Positions 54,414 through 62,788 of a stretch of 64,000 bases of DNA are shown here, one piece after another. The notes under the pieces are model-generated. The model saw nothing but the letters and a program-made list of their open reading frames with translations, ran no database searches and had not been told where the DNA came from. A program made the position numbers and the translations under genes. Origin of the DNA: Streptomyces asoensis (lineage in GTDB: Bacteria > Actinomycetota > Actinomycetes > Streptomycetales > Streptomycetaceae); NCBI RefSeq assembly GCF_013085465.1, contig NZ_CP049838.1, positions 4,278,001 to 4,342,000 of the forward strand, written 5' to 3'. Each line of letters starts with the position of its first letter. Within the stretch, counting starts at the first letter, position 1.

Positions 54414-55298
54414 CTAGTCGACCGTGCGGCCGGTGAGTGCGCTCAGGCTGTTGCGTACGTGGTCCATGTGCGCCTGTACGTCGTCCCGGCGTTCGCCGTG
54501 CTCCCGCAGCACCCGCTCCGTCTCGCGGACGACGCGCTCCTCTCTGGCGCTCGCCTCGGTGAGAAGCTCGGCGGCACGCGCGTGTGCCTCCTCCTGACAG
54601 AGGCGGGCCGACTCCTCGGCCTCCGCGAACGCCTGCTCGGCCTCGGACAGCGCAGCCTCGGCGCGGGCCACCGACCGGGCGTGCCGTGCGTCGAGGGCCG
54701 CGGCCCGCTCGGCCTCCTCGCGCTCCGCCGCGGCCCACCGCTCGGCGTGCTCCTTCTCCTGCTCGGCGAGCATGCCGGCGGTGCGCTGCCGCACCTCGCG
54801 CAGGGCGGCCAGCGCCTCGCCTCGATACTCCTTGACCTCGCGCCGGGTGCCGATGCGGAGCTCGTCGGCCTCGGCGCGGGCCGCGAGCAACCGCTGGCGG
54901 GCGCGTTCCTCGGCTTCCGCGCGCAGCGCGTCCGCCTCCTCCTGCGCCGCGCGGCGCACATCGAGGGCGCACGTCTCGGTGTAGGCGACGTGCTCTCGCG
55001 CTTCGCTCCGCGCGTCGTCGCGGACCGCCGCCGCCTCTTCCAGCCCGAGCTGGAGAATGCGCCGTGCGCGCTCCCCGAGGGAGTCGTACGTCTGCGGCGC
55101 GAGCCGTGTCACCACCTCGCGCAACTGCTCGGCCTCCGCCTCCATCTCCCGGGCCAGCACCGTGAGCCGGGCGGCACGTTCCCACGCGGCATCCCGGTCG
55201 GCGCAGAGGGCGGCGGTGTACGCCTCGACCTGTTCCGGGCGGTAGCCGCGGCCGCGAACGGTCACGAACCCCGGCGGTGACACCGATGCGCTGCTCAT
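54414..55298 (-). CDS. DivIVA-like coiled-coil protein
   Basis: 294 residues. A short N-terminal module (FVTVRGRGYRPEQVEAYTAA) resembles the DivIVA/GpsB membrane-targeting start; residues 45-285 are continuous Ala/Glu/Arg coiled coil (REMEAEAEQLREVVTRLAPQ, EEADALRAEAEERARQRLLA). Such proteins in Streptomyces serve as polarisome or cytoskeletal scaffolds; related ones are annotated as cellulose-binding proteins. The ATG at 55298 follows AGGGG. Specific partners are unknown. Confidence 0.75.
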   Translation of the reverse strand: MSSASVSPPGFVTVRGRGYRPEQVEAYTAALCADRDAAWERAARLTVLAREMEAEAEQLREVVTRLAPQTYDSLGERARRILQLGLEEAAAVRDDARSEAREHVAYTETCALDVRRAAQEEADALRAEAEERARQRLLAARAEADELRIGTRREVKEYRGEALAALREVRQRTAGMLAEQEKEHAERWAAAEREEAERAAALDARHARSVARAEAALSEAEQAFAEAEESARLCQEEAHARAAELLTEASAREERVVRETERVLREHGERRDDVQAHMDHVRNSLSALTGRTVD

Positions 55299-55419
55299 CC
55301 TGAAACCCCTCGCCACCCGACGGACACGACATGATGATTTCGCGCATATCTTGATGGATCGGGCGCAAGTGTTCATAACGCGACACTCCGCGCACAGGTC
55401 ACGGCCAACCCCGAACGCA

Positions 55420-55459
55420 AAGGGGCCGGACCCGATCATCCGACCGGGCCCGGCCCCTT
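55420..55459. terminator. Terminator-like hairpin downstream of the SUKH-4 gene
   Basis: Stem AAGGGGCCGG/CCGGCCCCTT with an inner CCCG/CGGG pair. It lies beyond the leftward SUKH-4 gene's stop. Confidence 0.6.
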
Positions 55460-55467
55460 CCGTCCTG

Positions 55468-55509
55468 CTCGTCCTCGTCCTCGTACTCGTACTCGTACTC
55501 GTACGAGGA
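55468..55509. repeat. Hexanucleotide microsatellite
   Basis: CTCGTC or CTCGTA repeated about seven times between the hairpin and the stop of the SUKH-4 gene. Hexamer tracts like this are slippage-prone. Confidence 0.75.
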
Positions 55510-55543
55510 TCCGCGCGTCCTTACGAGGCGCGGCGACCGCTCG

Positions 55544-58465
55544 TCACAGCAGTCCGTCCCACATCTGTTCCAGCAGCACCGACCACCAGCTCTCGGGCGA
55601 ACCGAGCGCCGCCGGGTCGAGCGAGGCCAACTGGGCCTGGAAATCGACGGTCCAGCGACCCGCCTGCTCCTGGTTCAGGCCGAACCGCAGCCGCCACATC
55701 CGCCCGAGCAGTGCCAGGCAGCGCGCGAACTCCGGCAGCCCGGTGTTCACGAACTGCGGCGGTACGGGCGCACCGCCCGGCCCCGCCTCCACCGGCACGG
55801 CGACGATGTTCGCCGTGCCGTACTGCACACAGATCGCCTTGCCGAAGTCACTGCCCATGACGAGGTACGAGCCCGCGTCCGGCGCCGGCTGCACGCCCCG
55901 TTCGGCCGCCAGCTCCGCCAGCGTCGGCACCGGCCGGCCCGGCTGGGCCTGCGCCCAGAAGAACGGCCCCATGTCCGCCGGCAGACCCGCCACCACCAGG
56001 GTGTGCGCCACGACCGGCGGCACGCCCTGCCGGGACACCGCGGCCTGCTCGAAGCGGAACACCGCCGGCCCGAACACCGCGGCCAGCTCCTGCCCGATCG
56101 CCTCCGGCGGAAGCGGCGGCGCGGCCTGCACCGGCGGCAACGGGGCACGAACGGGCGCCGGACGCGCCGGTCCGTCCGCCACCTGGTGCAACTCGCCCTG
56201 GTGCGCGAGCAACTGCTGCATGCCCTGCTGCCGGCTCGCGTGATCCGTACCGTACGGCGCGATGCTCGTGATCCGCGCCTGCGGCCACTGCTCCCGCATC
56301 ATCCGCGCGCAGTAGGCGCCCGGCAGCTCGCACGACTCCAGCTCCGTGTGCAGCTCCAGCACCTGGTCCGGAGGCACGTTCATCGCCCGCAGCTCGTGGA
56401 AGATCTGCCACTCGGGGTGCGGGGTCCCCGGCGCCGAACGCCGGATCAGCTGCTGCTCCGAGCCGTCCTGCGCACGGAAGCGCAGCACGGCCTGATAACC
56501 CGGGCCGACCGTCGGCAGCCCCTGCTGCTGCGGATATCCGTACGCGGGCGGCTGCCCGGGCACCGGCCCGCCCGGCGGCATCGGGGGCTGGGGGCCGCCG
56601 GGAGCCATACCGGGAGCGGCCGGAGCCATGCCCGGGGCACCCGGGAAACCGGGGCCCCCGGGGGCCTGCGGCGGCGGCGCGCCGGGGCCACCCGCCTGGG
56701 GCCCGGCCAACATGGTCTGCGCATGGTGAACGACACCAGGCGCACCAGGGGCGCCCGGGAAACCAGGAGCACCCGGAGCCTGCGGTGCACCGGGGGCTCC
56801 CGGAGCGGCCTGCGCGCCGGGCATACCCGGAACACCCGGAGCGCCTGGAACACCAGGCGCGCCAGGCGCATGGGGTGCACCCGGGGCGCCGGGCGGCTGC
56901 GGCGCGCCCGGTCCCATCCGACCGGGGTCGGCAAGCATCGTCGCGGCATGGTGAACGCCGCCGGGAGGCGTACCCCCGGGCGGGTTCGGCCCGGCGGGCG
57001 CGCTCGGCGCACCGGGCACACCAGGCGCACCGGGAGGCTGTGGCGCACCCCCCGCACCCGGACCCCCCGGACCGGCCGGACCCGCAGACCCGTCCGGGCC
57101 CAGGGCCGACACAAGCTGCGTAGGCACATAGCCGCCCGCCGGGGTACCGGGCGCACCCGGGCCGGAAGGCGGAGGCGGAGGCGTGTTCCCCGGTCGCGCA
57201 CCCGGCGTTCCCGGCGCACTCGGCGGAGGCGGCGGCTGCGCCCCTCCACCACGGTTGCGACGCGGAGGCGGCGCGGCCTTGCTGGTCGCGGCGTCCGCGA
57301 TGTCACCGGCGTTCGGCGCGAGCGGCCGCGCGGGCGTACCCGGACCGGCCGGAGGCGGCGTACCCGGCCCACCCGCCGAAGACGAAGACGGGGACGAAGA
57401 CGGAGCCCCCGGACCACCCGGACCACCCGGACCACCCGGCGCGCCCGCGCCCGGCCCCTGTGGGTAGCCGTACGACGAACCGGCCGGACCTGACGGCGGA
57501 GTCGGCGGGGTCGGAGGAGTCGGAGAGGCCGGTGTGTTCCCGGCCGCGTCCACGCGACCCGGCCCCACGCCACCCGCCCCCGGAGTGTCGAGCGCGGGCG
57601 CGACCGCAGTCCGCGGAAGCTGGCTGCCGCCCGAGATCAGCGCCGTCTTGGCGTCCGGCGCGGACGCCGGCGGCACCGCCTCGTCGTCGGAGCCGCTCAG
57701 CGGCGGCGCGAACACGGTCGCGGGCAGCGACACGGAACGGTCGTCACCGGCGTCGGCGTTGGTGTCCGTCCCCGCCCACGGCGTCGCCCCGACGGGAGCG
57801 GCAGGCGCCGACGGCCCACCGGGACCCGAACCCGTGGGCACACCCGCCTGTGTCTCGGGCAGCCCGCCCCCCGGCACCCCACCCTGGGTCCGGGGAAGCG
57901 AGGGATCACCGCCCCCGGGCGCCCCAGGCGCCCCGACCGGGGCAGCACCGGCCGAGCCGCCCGCACCCGAACCGGCACCAGACCCCGCACCCGCACCCGC
58001 ATGCGAGGCAGCCCCCGGCGCCGAAGAAGCCGCGCCGTTCCCGGAACCAGCCCCGGTGCCGGCACCGGAGCCGGCCTCCCGCCGATCCGCGATCCCCAGC
58101 TTGTCCGCCGCCTCCTGGAGCCACTCCGGCGGCGACAACAGGAACGACGTCTGATTCAGATCCACCCGTGCCGCAGGCGCCGGCACCGCATCGGCGGGGG
58201 CGTCCGTGCGGCCGTACTCCTCCTCGTACCGGCGGATCACCTCGCCCACCGGCACCGAGGGCCACAACGTGGCCTCCCCGCTGTCCCGGGCGATCACCAG
58301 CCGCTGCGCGCCGCCGTCCGAACGCGGCCCCTCCGCGCGGTCCTCGGCCCACACCACGAACCCGAGCTCGAACTCCCGCACCCGCACCTCACGGTGCTGA
58401 TACGCCGGCACATCCCCGTTGATCCACTGTTCGGCGCGCTCCTGCGCCTGCGCGAACGTCACCAT
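55544..58465 (-). CDS. Deaminase-fold / SUKH-4 protein with long collagen-like linker
   Basis: 973 residues. The N-terminal 120 form a small domain (FAQAQERAEQWINGDVPAYQ, then FVVWAEDRAEG). About residues 130-660 are Gly/Pro/Ala repeats of GAPG and GVPGAPG. A deaminase-like core follows with His683-Pro-Glu685 (HxE) and Cys712...Cys719 (SCELPGAYC), as in toxin deaminases of the XOO_2897 type. The last 200 residues (ELAAVFGPAVFRFEQ, GSDFGKAICVQYGTANIVAV) match SUKH-4 immunity domains. ATG 58465 is chosen; GTG 58477 overlaps the upstream stop (GTGA) and may be the coupled start. The role is inferred: a deaminase fused to its own immunity-type domain. Confidence 0.72.
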   Translation of the reverse strand: MVTFAQAQERAEQWINGDVPAYQHREVRVREFELGFVVWAEDRAEGPRSDGGAQRLVIARDSGEATLWPSVPVGEVIRRYEEEYGRTDAPADAVPAPAARVDLNQTSFLLSPPEWLQEAADKLGIADRREAGSGAGTGAGSGNGAASSAPGAASHAGAGAGSGAGSGAGGSAGAAPVGAPGAPGGGDPSLPRTQGGVPGGGLPETQAGVPTGSGPGGPSAPAAPVGATPWAGTDTNADAGDDRSVSLPATVFAPPLSGSDDEAVPPASAPDAKTALISGGSQLPRTAVAPALDTPGAGGVGPGRVDAAGNTPASPTPPTPPTPPSGPAGSSYGYPQGPGAGAPGGPGGPGGPGAPSSSPSSSSAGGPGTPPPAGPGTPARPLAPNAGDIADAATSKAAPPPRRNRGGGAQPPPPPSAPGTPGARPGNTPPPPPSGPGAPGTPAGGYVPTQLVSALGPDGSAGPAGPGGPGAGGAPQPPGAPGVPGAPSAPAGPNPPGGTPPGGVHHAATMLADPGRMGPGAPQPPGAPGAPHAPGAPGVPGAPGVPGMPGAQAAPGAPGAPQAPGAPGFPGAPGAPGVVHHAQTMLAGPQAGGPGAPPPQAPGGPGFPGAPGMAPAAPGMAPGGPQPPMPPGGPVPGQPPAYGYPQQQGLPTVGPGYQAVLRFRAQDGSEQQLIRRSAPGTPHPEWQIFHELRAMNVPPDQVLELHTELESCELPGAYCARMMREQWPQARITSIAPYGTDHASRQQGMQQLLAHQGELHQVADGPARPAPVRAPLPPVQAAPPLPPEAIGQELAAVFGPAVFRFEQAAVSRQGVPPVVAHTLVVAGLPADMGPFFWAQAQPGRPVPTLAELAAERGVQPAPDAGSYLVMGSDFGKAICVQYGTANIVAVPVEAGPGGAPVPPQFVNTGLPEFARCLALLGRMWRLRFGLNQEQAGRWTVDFQAQLASLDPAALGSPESWWSVLLEQMWDGLL

Positions 58466-58473
58466 CGTCCAGC

Positions 58474-59472
58474 TCACTCCCCCACCGAAGACACGGCCGC
58501 CGCCGGCACCGCACGCGCGAACCCGCCGTCCACCATCAGATTGGCCACCGTCTCCAACTCCGGCGGATTACCGGCCAGCCTCGACAGGAAGACGTCGAAG
58601 TCCTCACCGCACGGCAGCAACAGCCGCTCCATGCGCTCCGCGGGCGACCACGCCGGATCCACGTCCCGGACATCGTCGTACGCGCAGAACCACACCGAAC
58701 CGGCCCGCTCGCCCCGCACCTTCACGGCGAGCAACCCGCCCTGCACGAACGCGACGCCCAGATAGTCCTTCGTCAGATGGTCACGCAGGCACTTGTTCAC
58801 GTACACGAGGTCATTGACCGCTGCCTCGTCGCGCACCGTGAAGAACGGCTGGTCCACCAGCAGCCCCAGCTCCGCGTCCAGGGCGGCGCCCACCGGCGCA
58901 CAACCGCCGGCCGCCTTCACGAACGACCGGTACGCCCCCGGCAGCCGATACCCCAGGTCCTCCTCGACGCCCTGGACCTGCTGCTCCGTCACCGCCACAC
59001 CCGACTTCGGCAGCCCGAAGTGCGCCGGACGCGTCTCCTGAAGCGGCCGCGTCCCCCGCTTCGCGTGGTCCACCACCGCCGACGACACGCCGCCGTGATG
59101 CCGCAGCAGCGCCTTCACCTCGACCGGAACCAACTCCAGCCGCCGCGAACCGACGACGTGGTGCCACGTCCAGCCGTGCGGCGTCGCCACGCTCGACACC
59201 GTGTCCCACAGCTCGTGTCCCGACGCCGCCAGCACCGCGTTCGCCGACACGTAGTCCGTCAGCCGCAGCTCGTCCACGCCGAAGCCCTCCGGCGGTTCCG
59301 CGATCTCCGCGGCCGCCCGCGCATACGGCGAGAAGTCGGGGTAGCCCCGCTCGTCCATCCGCACGCCCCTCGGGTGCCGTGCCGCCCGGACCGGATCCGG
59401 GAAATGCACGACCTGCCCGGCATAGGCCGCGTTCGGCGGCGCGGCTTGCTGCCCGAGCCGACCTGTCGTCAT
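58474..59472 (-). CDS. WHH-type HNH nuclease fused to SUKH (SMI1/KNR4) domain
   Basis: 332 residues. Residues 60-150 carry GYPDFSPYARAAAEI, DYVSANAVLAASG and GWTWHHVVGSRRLELVP (Trp103-His104-His105) with VKALLRHHGGVSS, the pattern of the WHH/LHH branch of HNH/endonuclease VII toxin nucleases. Residues 165-330 are a SUKH-1-like domain (GVEEDLGYRLPGAYRSFVKA, GLLVDQPFFTV, VAFVQGGLLAVKVRG). Toxin nuclease plus immunity fold in one chain suggests self-inhibition. The ATG at 59472 follows GGGGGC. Its stop overlaps the start of the deaminase/SUKH-4 gene. Confidence 0.75.
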   Translation of the reverse strand: MTTGRLGQQAAPPNAAYAGQVVHFPDPVRAARHPRGVRMDERGYPDFSPYARAAAEIAEPPEGFGVDELRLTDYVSANAVLAASGHELWDTVSSVATPHGWTWHHVVGSRRLELVPVEVKALLRHHGGVSSAVVDHAKRGTRPLQETRPAHFGLPKSGVAVTEQQVQGVEEDLGYRLPGAYRSFVKAAGGCAPVGAALDAELGLLVDQPFFTVRDEAAVNDLVYVNKCLRDHLTKDYLGVAFVQGGLLAVKVRGERAGSVWFCAYDDVRDVDPAWSPAERMERLLLPCGEDFDVFLSRLAGNPPELETVANLMVDGGFARAVPAAAVSSVGE

Positions 59473-59779
59473 GGCGGTTGCCCCCTGCGGCACTCTGTAC
59501 GGCCCGCAGCGGCCGGTTCCGCTTCCGGATCCACCCACCACGCCCCGTATCGACTGTCTCCAACAATCTCCAACGCGCGTCAACCGCGCGCCGACGGTGC
59601 CGACAGCCTATGCGGTACGACGACAGCGGTCACCGGCCCTCCGCTTCCGTGACCTGCCGTCACCCCGCCGTGACAGCCCGCCCAAACCCGGGCGTGTCGA
59701 ACCGCCCCAGCTTCCGCACCCGCCACGCCATTTGGCACTCTGTGACGTCCGGGGGGATGCACGGGAGGGGAAAACGATC
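59473..59779. promoter_or_regulatory. Divergent promoter region of the deaminase/nuclease-SUKH cluster
   Basis: 307 bases with no gene. It contains a direct repeat TCTCCAAC-AA-TCTCCAAC (59557-59574) and, leftward, TTGACG near 59580-59585 as a possible -35. Both arms of the cluster should be expressed from here. Confidence 0.45.
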
Positions 59780-60367
59780 ATGAACGCGACACAGACGGGG
59801 TCTCACACCGGCAGGTCGGACGACCTGTACACCGGCAACACGGCCGCTCACGACGCCGGCCGGACCGGCGACCCGCGCACCGGCCCGTCCGGAGACCCCC
59901 GCATCGGCTGGTCCGCCACCGAGGCCCCGCACGCGCCCGTCCTGCGCCACCGCAGGGACGGCATACTCCCCACCGTCGCCGCCGCCCTCTCCGTCCGCGG
60001 CGCCACCCTCACCAGCACCGCCGCCCGCGCCGACCAGCCCCCGCCCCTGCACCCCCTCGTCCAGGACTTCCTGGACACCCTCACCAGCACGCAACGCGAC
60101 CGCTTCACCGGACGCTGTGCCGAGGCGCTCCTCATCTCGCGGCACCTCACCGCCGCCGACGCCGCCCGCAGCAGACGCGCCGCCCGCCGCCCCATGACCA
60201 ACGGCGAAGCGCGCAAAACCCTCAGACAGGCCAAACTCACCACCCGCCGCATCCGCGAGGACGGCGACCCTCTGCACGGCAGCTTCGCCGCTCCCTGCCG
60301 CGCCTGCACCGCGCTCAGCGCCCACTTCGGCGTCCGCATCGTCGACCCGTCGACCGCGGGCGACTGA
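59780..60367 (+). CDS. YwqJ-type deaminase
   Basis: 195 residues. After a polar 60-residue N-terminus, the domain shows VAAALSVRGATLTS, FLDTLTSTQRDRFTGRCAEA with Cys113-Ala-Glu115 (the CxE variant of the zinc-ligand/proton-shuttle motif) and FAAPCRACTALSAHFGV with Pro172-Cys173-x-x-Cys176 (PCxxC). This is the YwqJ family of nucleic-acid deaminases known from polymorphic toxins. No signal peptide or export domain. The ATG at 59780 follows GGGAGGGG by nine bases. It is followed by its probable SUKH-3 partner. Confidence 0.8.
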   Translation: MNATQTGSHTGRSDDLYTGNTAAHDAGRTGDPRTGPSGDPRIGWSATEAPHAPVLRHRRDGILPTVAAALSVRGATLTSTAARADQPPPLHPLVQDFLDTLTSTQRDRFTGRCAEALLISRHLTAADAARSRRAARRPMTNGEARKTLRQAKLTTRRIREDGDPLHGSFAAPCRACTALSAHFGVRIVDPSTAGD

Positions 60368-60465
60368 ACCGCACCCCTACCGCCACCCCCCGCGCAGGAC
60401 GACACACAGGACGACACACCGGCCCCACCGGGCCACGCACCACCAGCTCGACGAACGAAGGGCCG

Positions 60466-60960
60466 ATGCACCCCGACCGCACTTCCACCACACGCTTCCC
60501 CGTCCCCGTCGACGCCGCGCTGCGCGCCGCCGGCTGGCAACCCGGACGCTGGGACATCAAGCAGGCCGAGATCTGGGCCGACACCCTGCGCGAACACACC
60601 TCACCCGCAGGCCACCGGCACGCCGTCTTCCCCGCCGCCGTCGAGGCCTGGGCCGAATTCGGCGGCCTGACCATCGCCCCCACCGGCCCCGGCCGCCAGG
60701 TCGCGCCCACCACCGTCCACCTCGACCCCCTCCACGGCCTCCACCTCGCCCGCACGCTCGCCGACCTCGGCCGCGCCCTGGACACCGACGTCGCCCCGCT
60801 CGGCACCGAGACCGACACCCAGGGCATCCTCGCCATCGACGCCGAAGGCCGCGTCTACGCCCTCGACCACACCGGCGACTGGTACCTCGGCCCCGACATC
60901 GACCAAGCCCTCGGCGCCCTCGCCTCCGGCATCGAACCCGTCCGCCTCACGGCCGGCTGA
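60466..60960 (+). CDS. SUKH-3-family immunity-type protein
   Basis: 164 residues. RFPVPVDAALRAAGWQPGRW, AVFPAAVEAWAEFGGLTIAP and the C-terminal IDAEGRVYALDHTGDWYLGP fit the SUKH-3 family, found as immunity proteins next to deaminase or nuclease toxins. It lies 98 bases after the YwqJ deaminase in the same direction (CAGGACGACACA is duplicated in the spacer). A neutralising role is inferred. Confidence 0.8.
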   Translation: MHPDRTSTTRFPVPVDAALRAAGWQPGRWDIKQAEIWADTLREHTSPAGHRHAVFPAAVEAWAEFGGLTIAPTGPGRQVAPTTVHLDPLHGLHLARTLADLGRALDTDVAPLGTETDTQGILAIDAEGRVYALDHTGDWYLGPDIDQALGALASGIEPVRLTAG

Positions 60961-60984
60961 CCGGCCGACGCGGGCCCCCGAGGG

Positions 60985-62271
60985 CTACGACGCCGGTATC
61001 ACCGCCGACACCCGGAAACCCCCCGCCTCCGTCGGCCCCGACACGAACACGCCGCCCAGCGCCACCACCCGCTCCTTCATCCCCACCAGCCCGTTGCCCC
61101 CCGAGGGGAACCCCGCCGACAACGCCGACACCTCCGGCGGCGGCCCGTTCTCCACCTGCATCGCGATCTCCCCCTCCCGATGCGCCAGGCGCACATGCGT
61201 CTTGGCGCCCGCCGCGTGCTTGTGGACGTTGGTCAGCGCCTCCTGCACCACCCGGTACGCCGTCTGCTCCACCTCCGCCGCATACGCCCGCACCTCCCCC
61301 TCCACAAGGAGCTCCACGACCATCCCGGCGGCCGCCGACTGCCCCACCAGCTCGTCGAGCTCGGACAGACACGGCCCCTCGCCCTCCTCCACCACCACCG
61401 CGGCGGCCACCCCCACCGCCACCACCGACACCGACGCCGAACGCTCCGTCGGACCACCGCTGCGCAGCACCCCGAGCATCTCCCGCAACTCGGTCAACGC
61501 CTGCCGCCCCATGTCACCCACGAGGGCCGCGTTCCGCACCGCCTTCTCGGGGTCCTTCCGCGCCACGGCCTGCAACGCCGCGGCATGGACGACCATCAGA
61601 CTCACGCGATGCGCGACCACGTCGTGCATCTCCCGCGCGATCCGGGTCCGCTCCTCGCCACGCGCCCACTCCGCCCGCTCCTCCGCCCGCTCCGCGAGCA
61701 ACTGCAACTCCCGCTCGAGGCTGTCCGCCCGCTCCCGCAGGCTCTCCATGAGCCGCCGCCGGGCGCCGACATACATCCCGAGCAGCAGCGGCGGGGCGGT
61801 GAGCCCCAGCGAGGTCGTGATGGCGGCGAACGGGATGAACCAGTCACCGATGGTCAGACGGCCCTGGTCCATGCTCTGCCGCACCCGCACGAACGTCACG
61901 ATCAACGTCCCCACCAGCTGCATCCCCGCGAGCGAGGCGATGATCCGGCGGGGCAGCTCGGAGGCGGCGAGCGTGTACAGCCCCACGATGCCCATCAGGT
62001 AGCCCATCTGAGCCGGTGTGATCGCGATCGACACCAGCACCACCGCGATGGGCCACTTCCGCCGTACCACCAGGACCGACCCGGCGAGCAGTCCGAACAC
62101 CACCCCCGCCGCCGACGGGATCCCGGCATCCCGCGCGAACGGGATCCCCTCCACCGCGCACTCCACGGCGGACACGAGCCCCAGGCTCCAGTCGAACGCC
62201 GCGCTCCGCCATCTGGTCCACCACCACGGCCCTCCCGGGGCCGCCGTGTCCTCTTCCCCCGTCGTGGTCAT
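60985..62271 (-). CDS. Sensor histidine kinase (NarL-type, HisKA_3), orphan
   Basis: 428 residues. About five membrane segments fill residues 25-160 (VVFGLLAGSVLVVRR, LVGTLIVTFVRV), followed by a coiled coil and the H-box EERTRIAREMHDVVAHRVSL (phospho-acceptor His). The ATPase region includes RVVQEALTNVHKHAAGAKTH (N-box) and GNGLVGMKERVVALGG (G-box). No response regulator is adjacent, so its partner must be elsewhere or outside the window. It ends convergent with the SUKH-3 gene. Confidence 0.88.
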   Translation of the reverse strand: MTTTGEEDTAAPGGPWWWTRWRSAAFDWSLGLVSAVECAVEGIPFARDAGIPSAAGVVFGLLAGSVLVVRRKWPIAVVLVSIAITPAQMGYLMGIVGLYTLAASELPRRIIASLAGMQLVGTLIVTFVRVRQSMDQGRLTIGDWFIPFAAITTSLGLTAPPLLLGMYVGARRRLMESLRERADSLERELQLLAERAEERAEWARGEERTRIAREMHDVVAHRVSLMVVHAAALQAVARKDPEKAVRNAALVGDMGRQALTELREMLGVLRSGGPTERSASVSVVAVGVAAAVVVEEGEGPCLSELDELVGQSAAAGMVVELLVEGEVRAYAAEVEQTAYRVVQEALTNVHKHAAGAKTHVRLAHREGEIAMQVENGPPPEVSALSAGFPSGGNGLVGMKERVVALGGVFVSGPTEAGGFRVSAVIPAS

Positions 62272-62601
62272 GTCTCCAGCCTACGGGCGCAACCCCTGGC
62301 TTTTCCGGCGACTTTCCCCGACCGGTCGACACCACACTCCGTAACCGAACAGCATCGAAACCCACCGGTATCCCTCGAACTGCCGAAGCGCACCTGTTCG
62401 AGGGCGGAACCGACGATTCCACCCTGGGTGACGCCGGGGCCCGCGGGCTCCGCCAACCTCGGCGAGGGGCACCACGGTTGCCCTCCGGCGACCGTGCTCC
62501 GGAGCACCGACCTACACCGTCGCATCGAGGGCTGATGGTGCGGCATAGTAGGAGGCGCCACCCGACGGCCTGACTGAATGTCCGGTTTCGGTCGTCATCA
62601 T
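62272..62601. other. Spacer between the kinase and tRNA-Gln
   Basis: 330 bases without a credible gene. It must hold the kinase promoter (leftwards) and the tRNA-Gln promoter (rightwards; GGCATAGTAGG near 62541 is a possible -10). A short dyad GTGCTCCGGAGCAC is present near 62492. Confidence 0.35.
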
Positions 62602-62673
62602 TCCCCCGTGGTGTAATTGGCAGCACCGTGGCTTTTGGTGCCATTTGTCCGGGTTCGAGTCCTGGCGGGGGAG
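62602..62673 (+). tRNA. tRNA-Gln (anticodon TTG)
   Basis: A 72-base tRNA. Acceptor TCCCCCG pairs with CGGGGGA, discriminator G; the D-arm contains GGTGTAATTGGCAGC; the anticodon loop TTTTGGT places TTG at 62635-62637; the T-arm is GGGTTCGAGTCC. It reads CAA (and by wobble CAG). Confidence 0.95.
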
Positions 62674-62685
62674 CCGTACCGGGTT

Positions 62686-62713
62686 CGGGCCCTGACAGTG
62701 CTGTCAGGGCCCG
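62686..62713 (+). terminator. Terminator after tRNA-Gln
   Basis: Stem CGGGCCCTGACAG/CTGTCAGGGCCCG with a two-base centre, 13 bases past the tRNA and upstream of glmU. Confidence 0.7.
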
Positions 62714-62788
62714 CTCTCATGTCCCCAAAGAAACGCCCCGGTATCCTTCGGATGTCCCACCCCACTCCACAGCCGAAGGGCAACTTCC

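Noticed and set aside
55544..58477. Collagen-like repeats read as a CRISPR array or genomic repeat
   Set aside because: The periodicity follows codons (Gly-x-Pro type), with no conserved 25-35 base repeat and no unique spacers.
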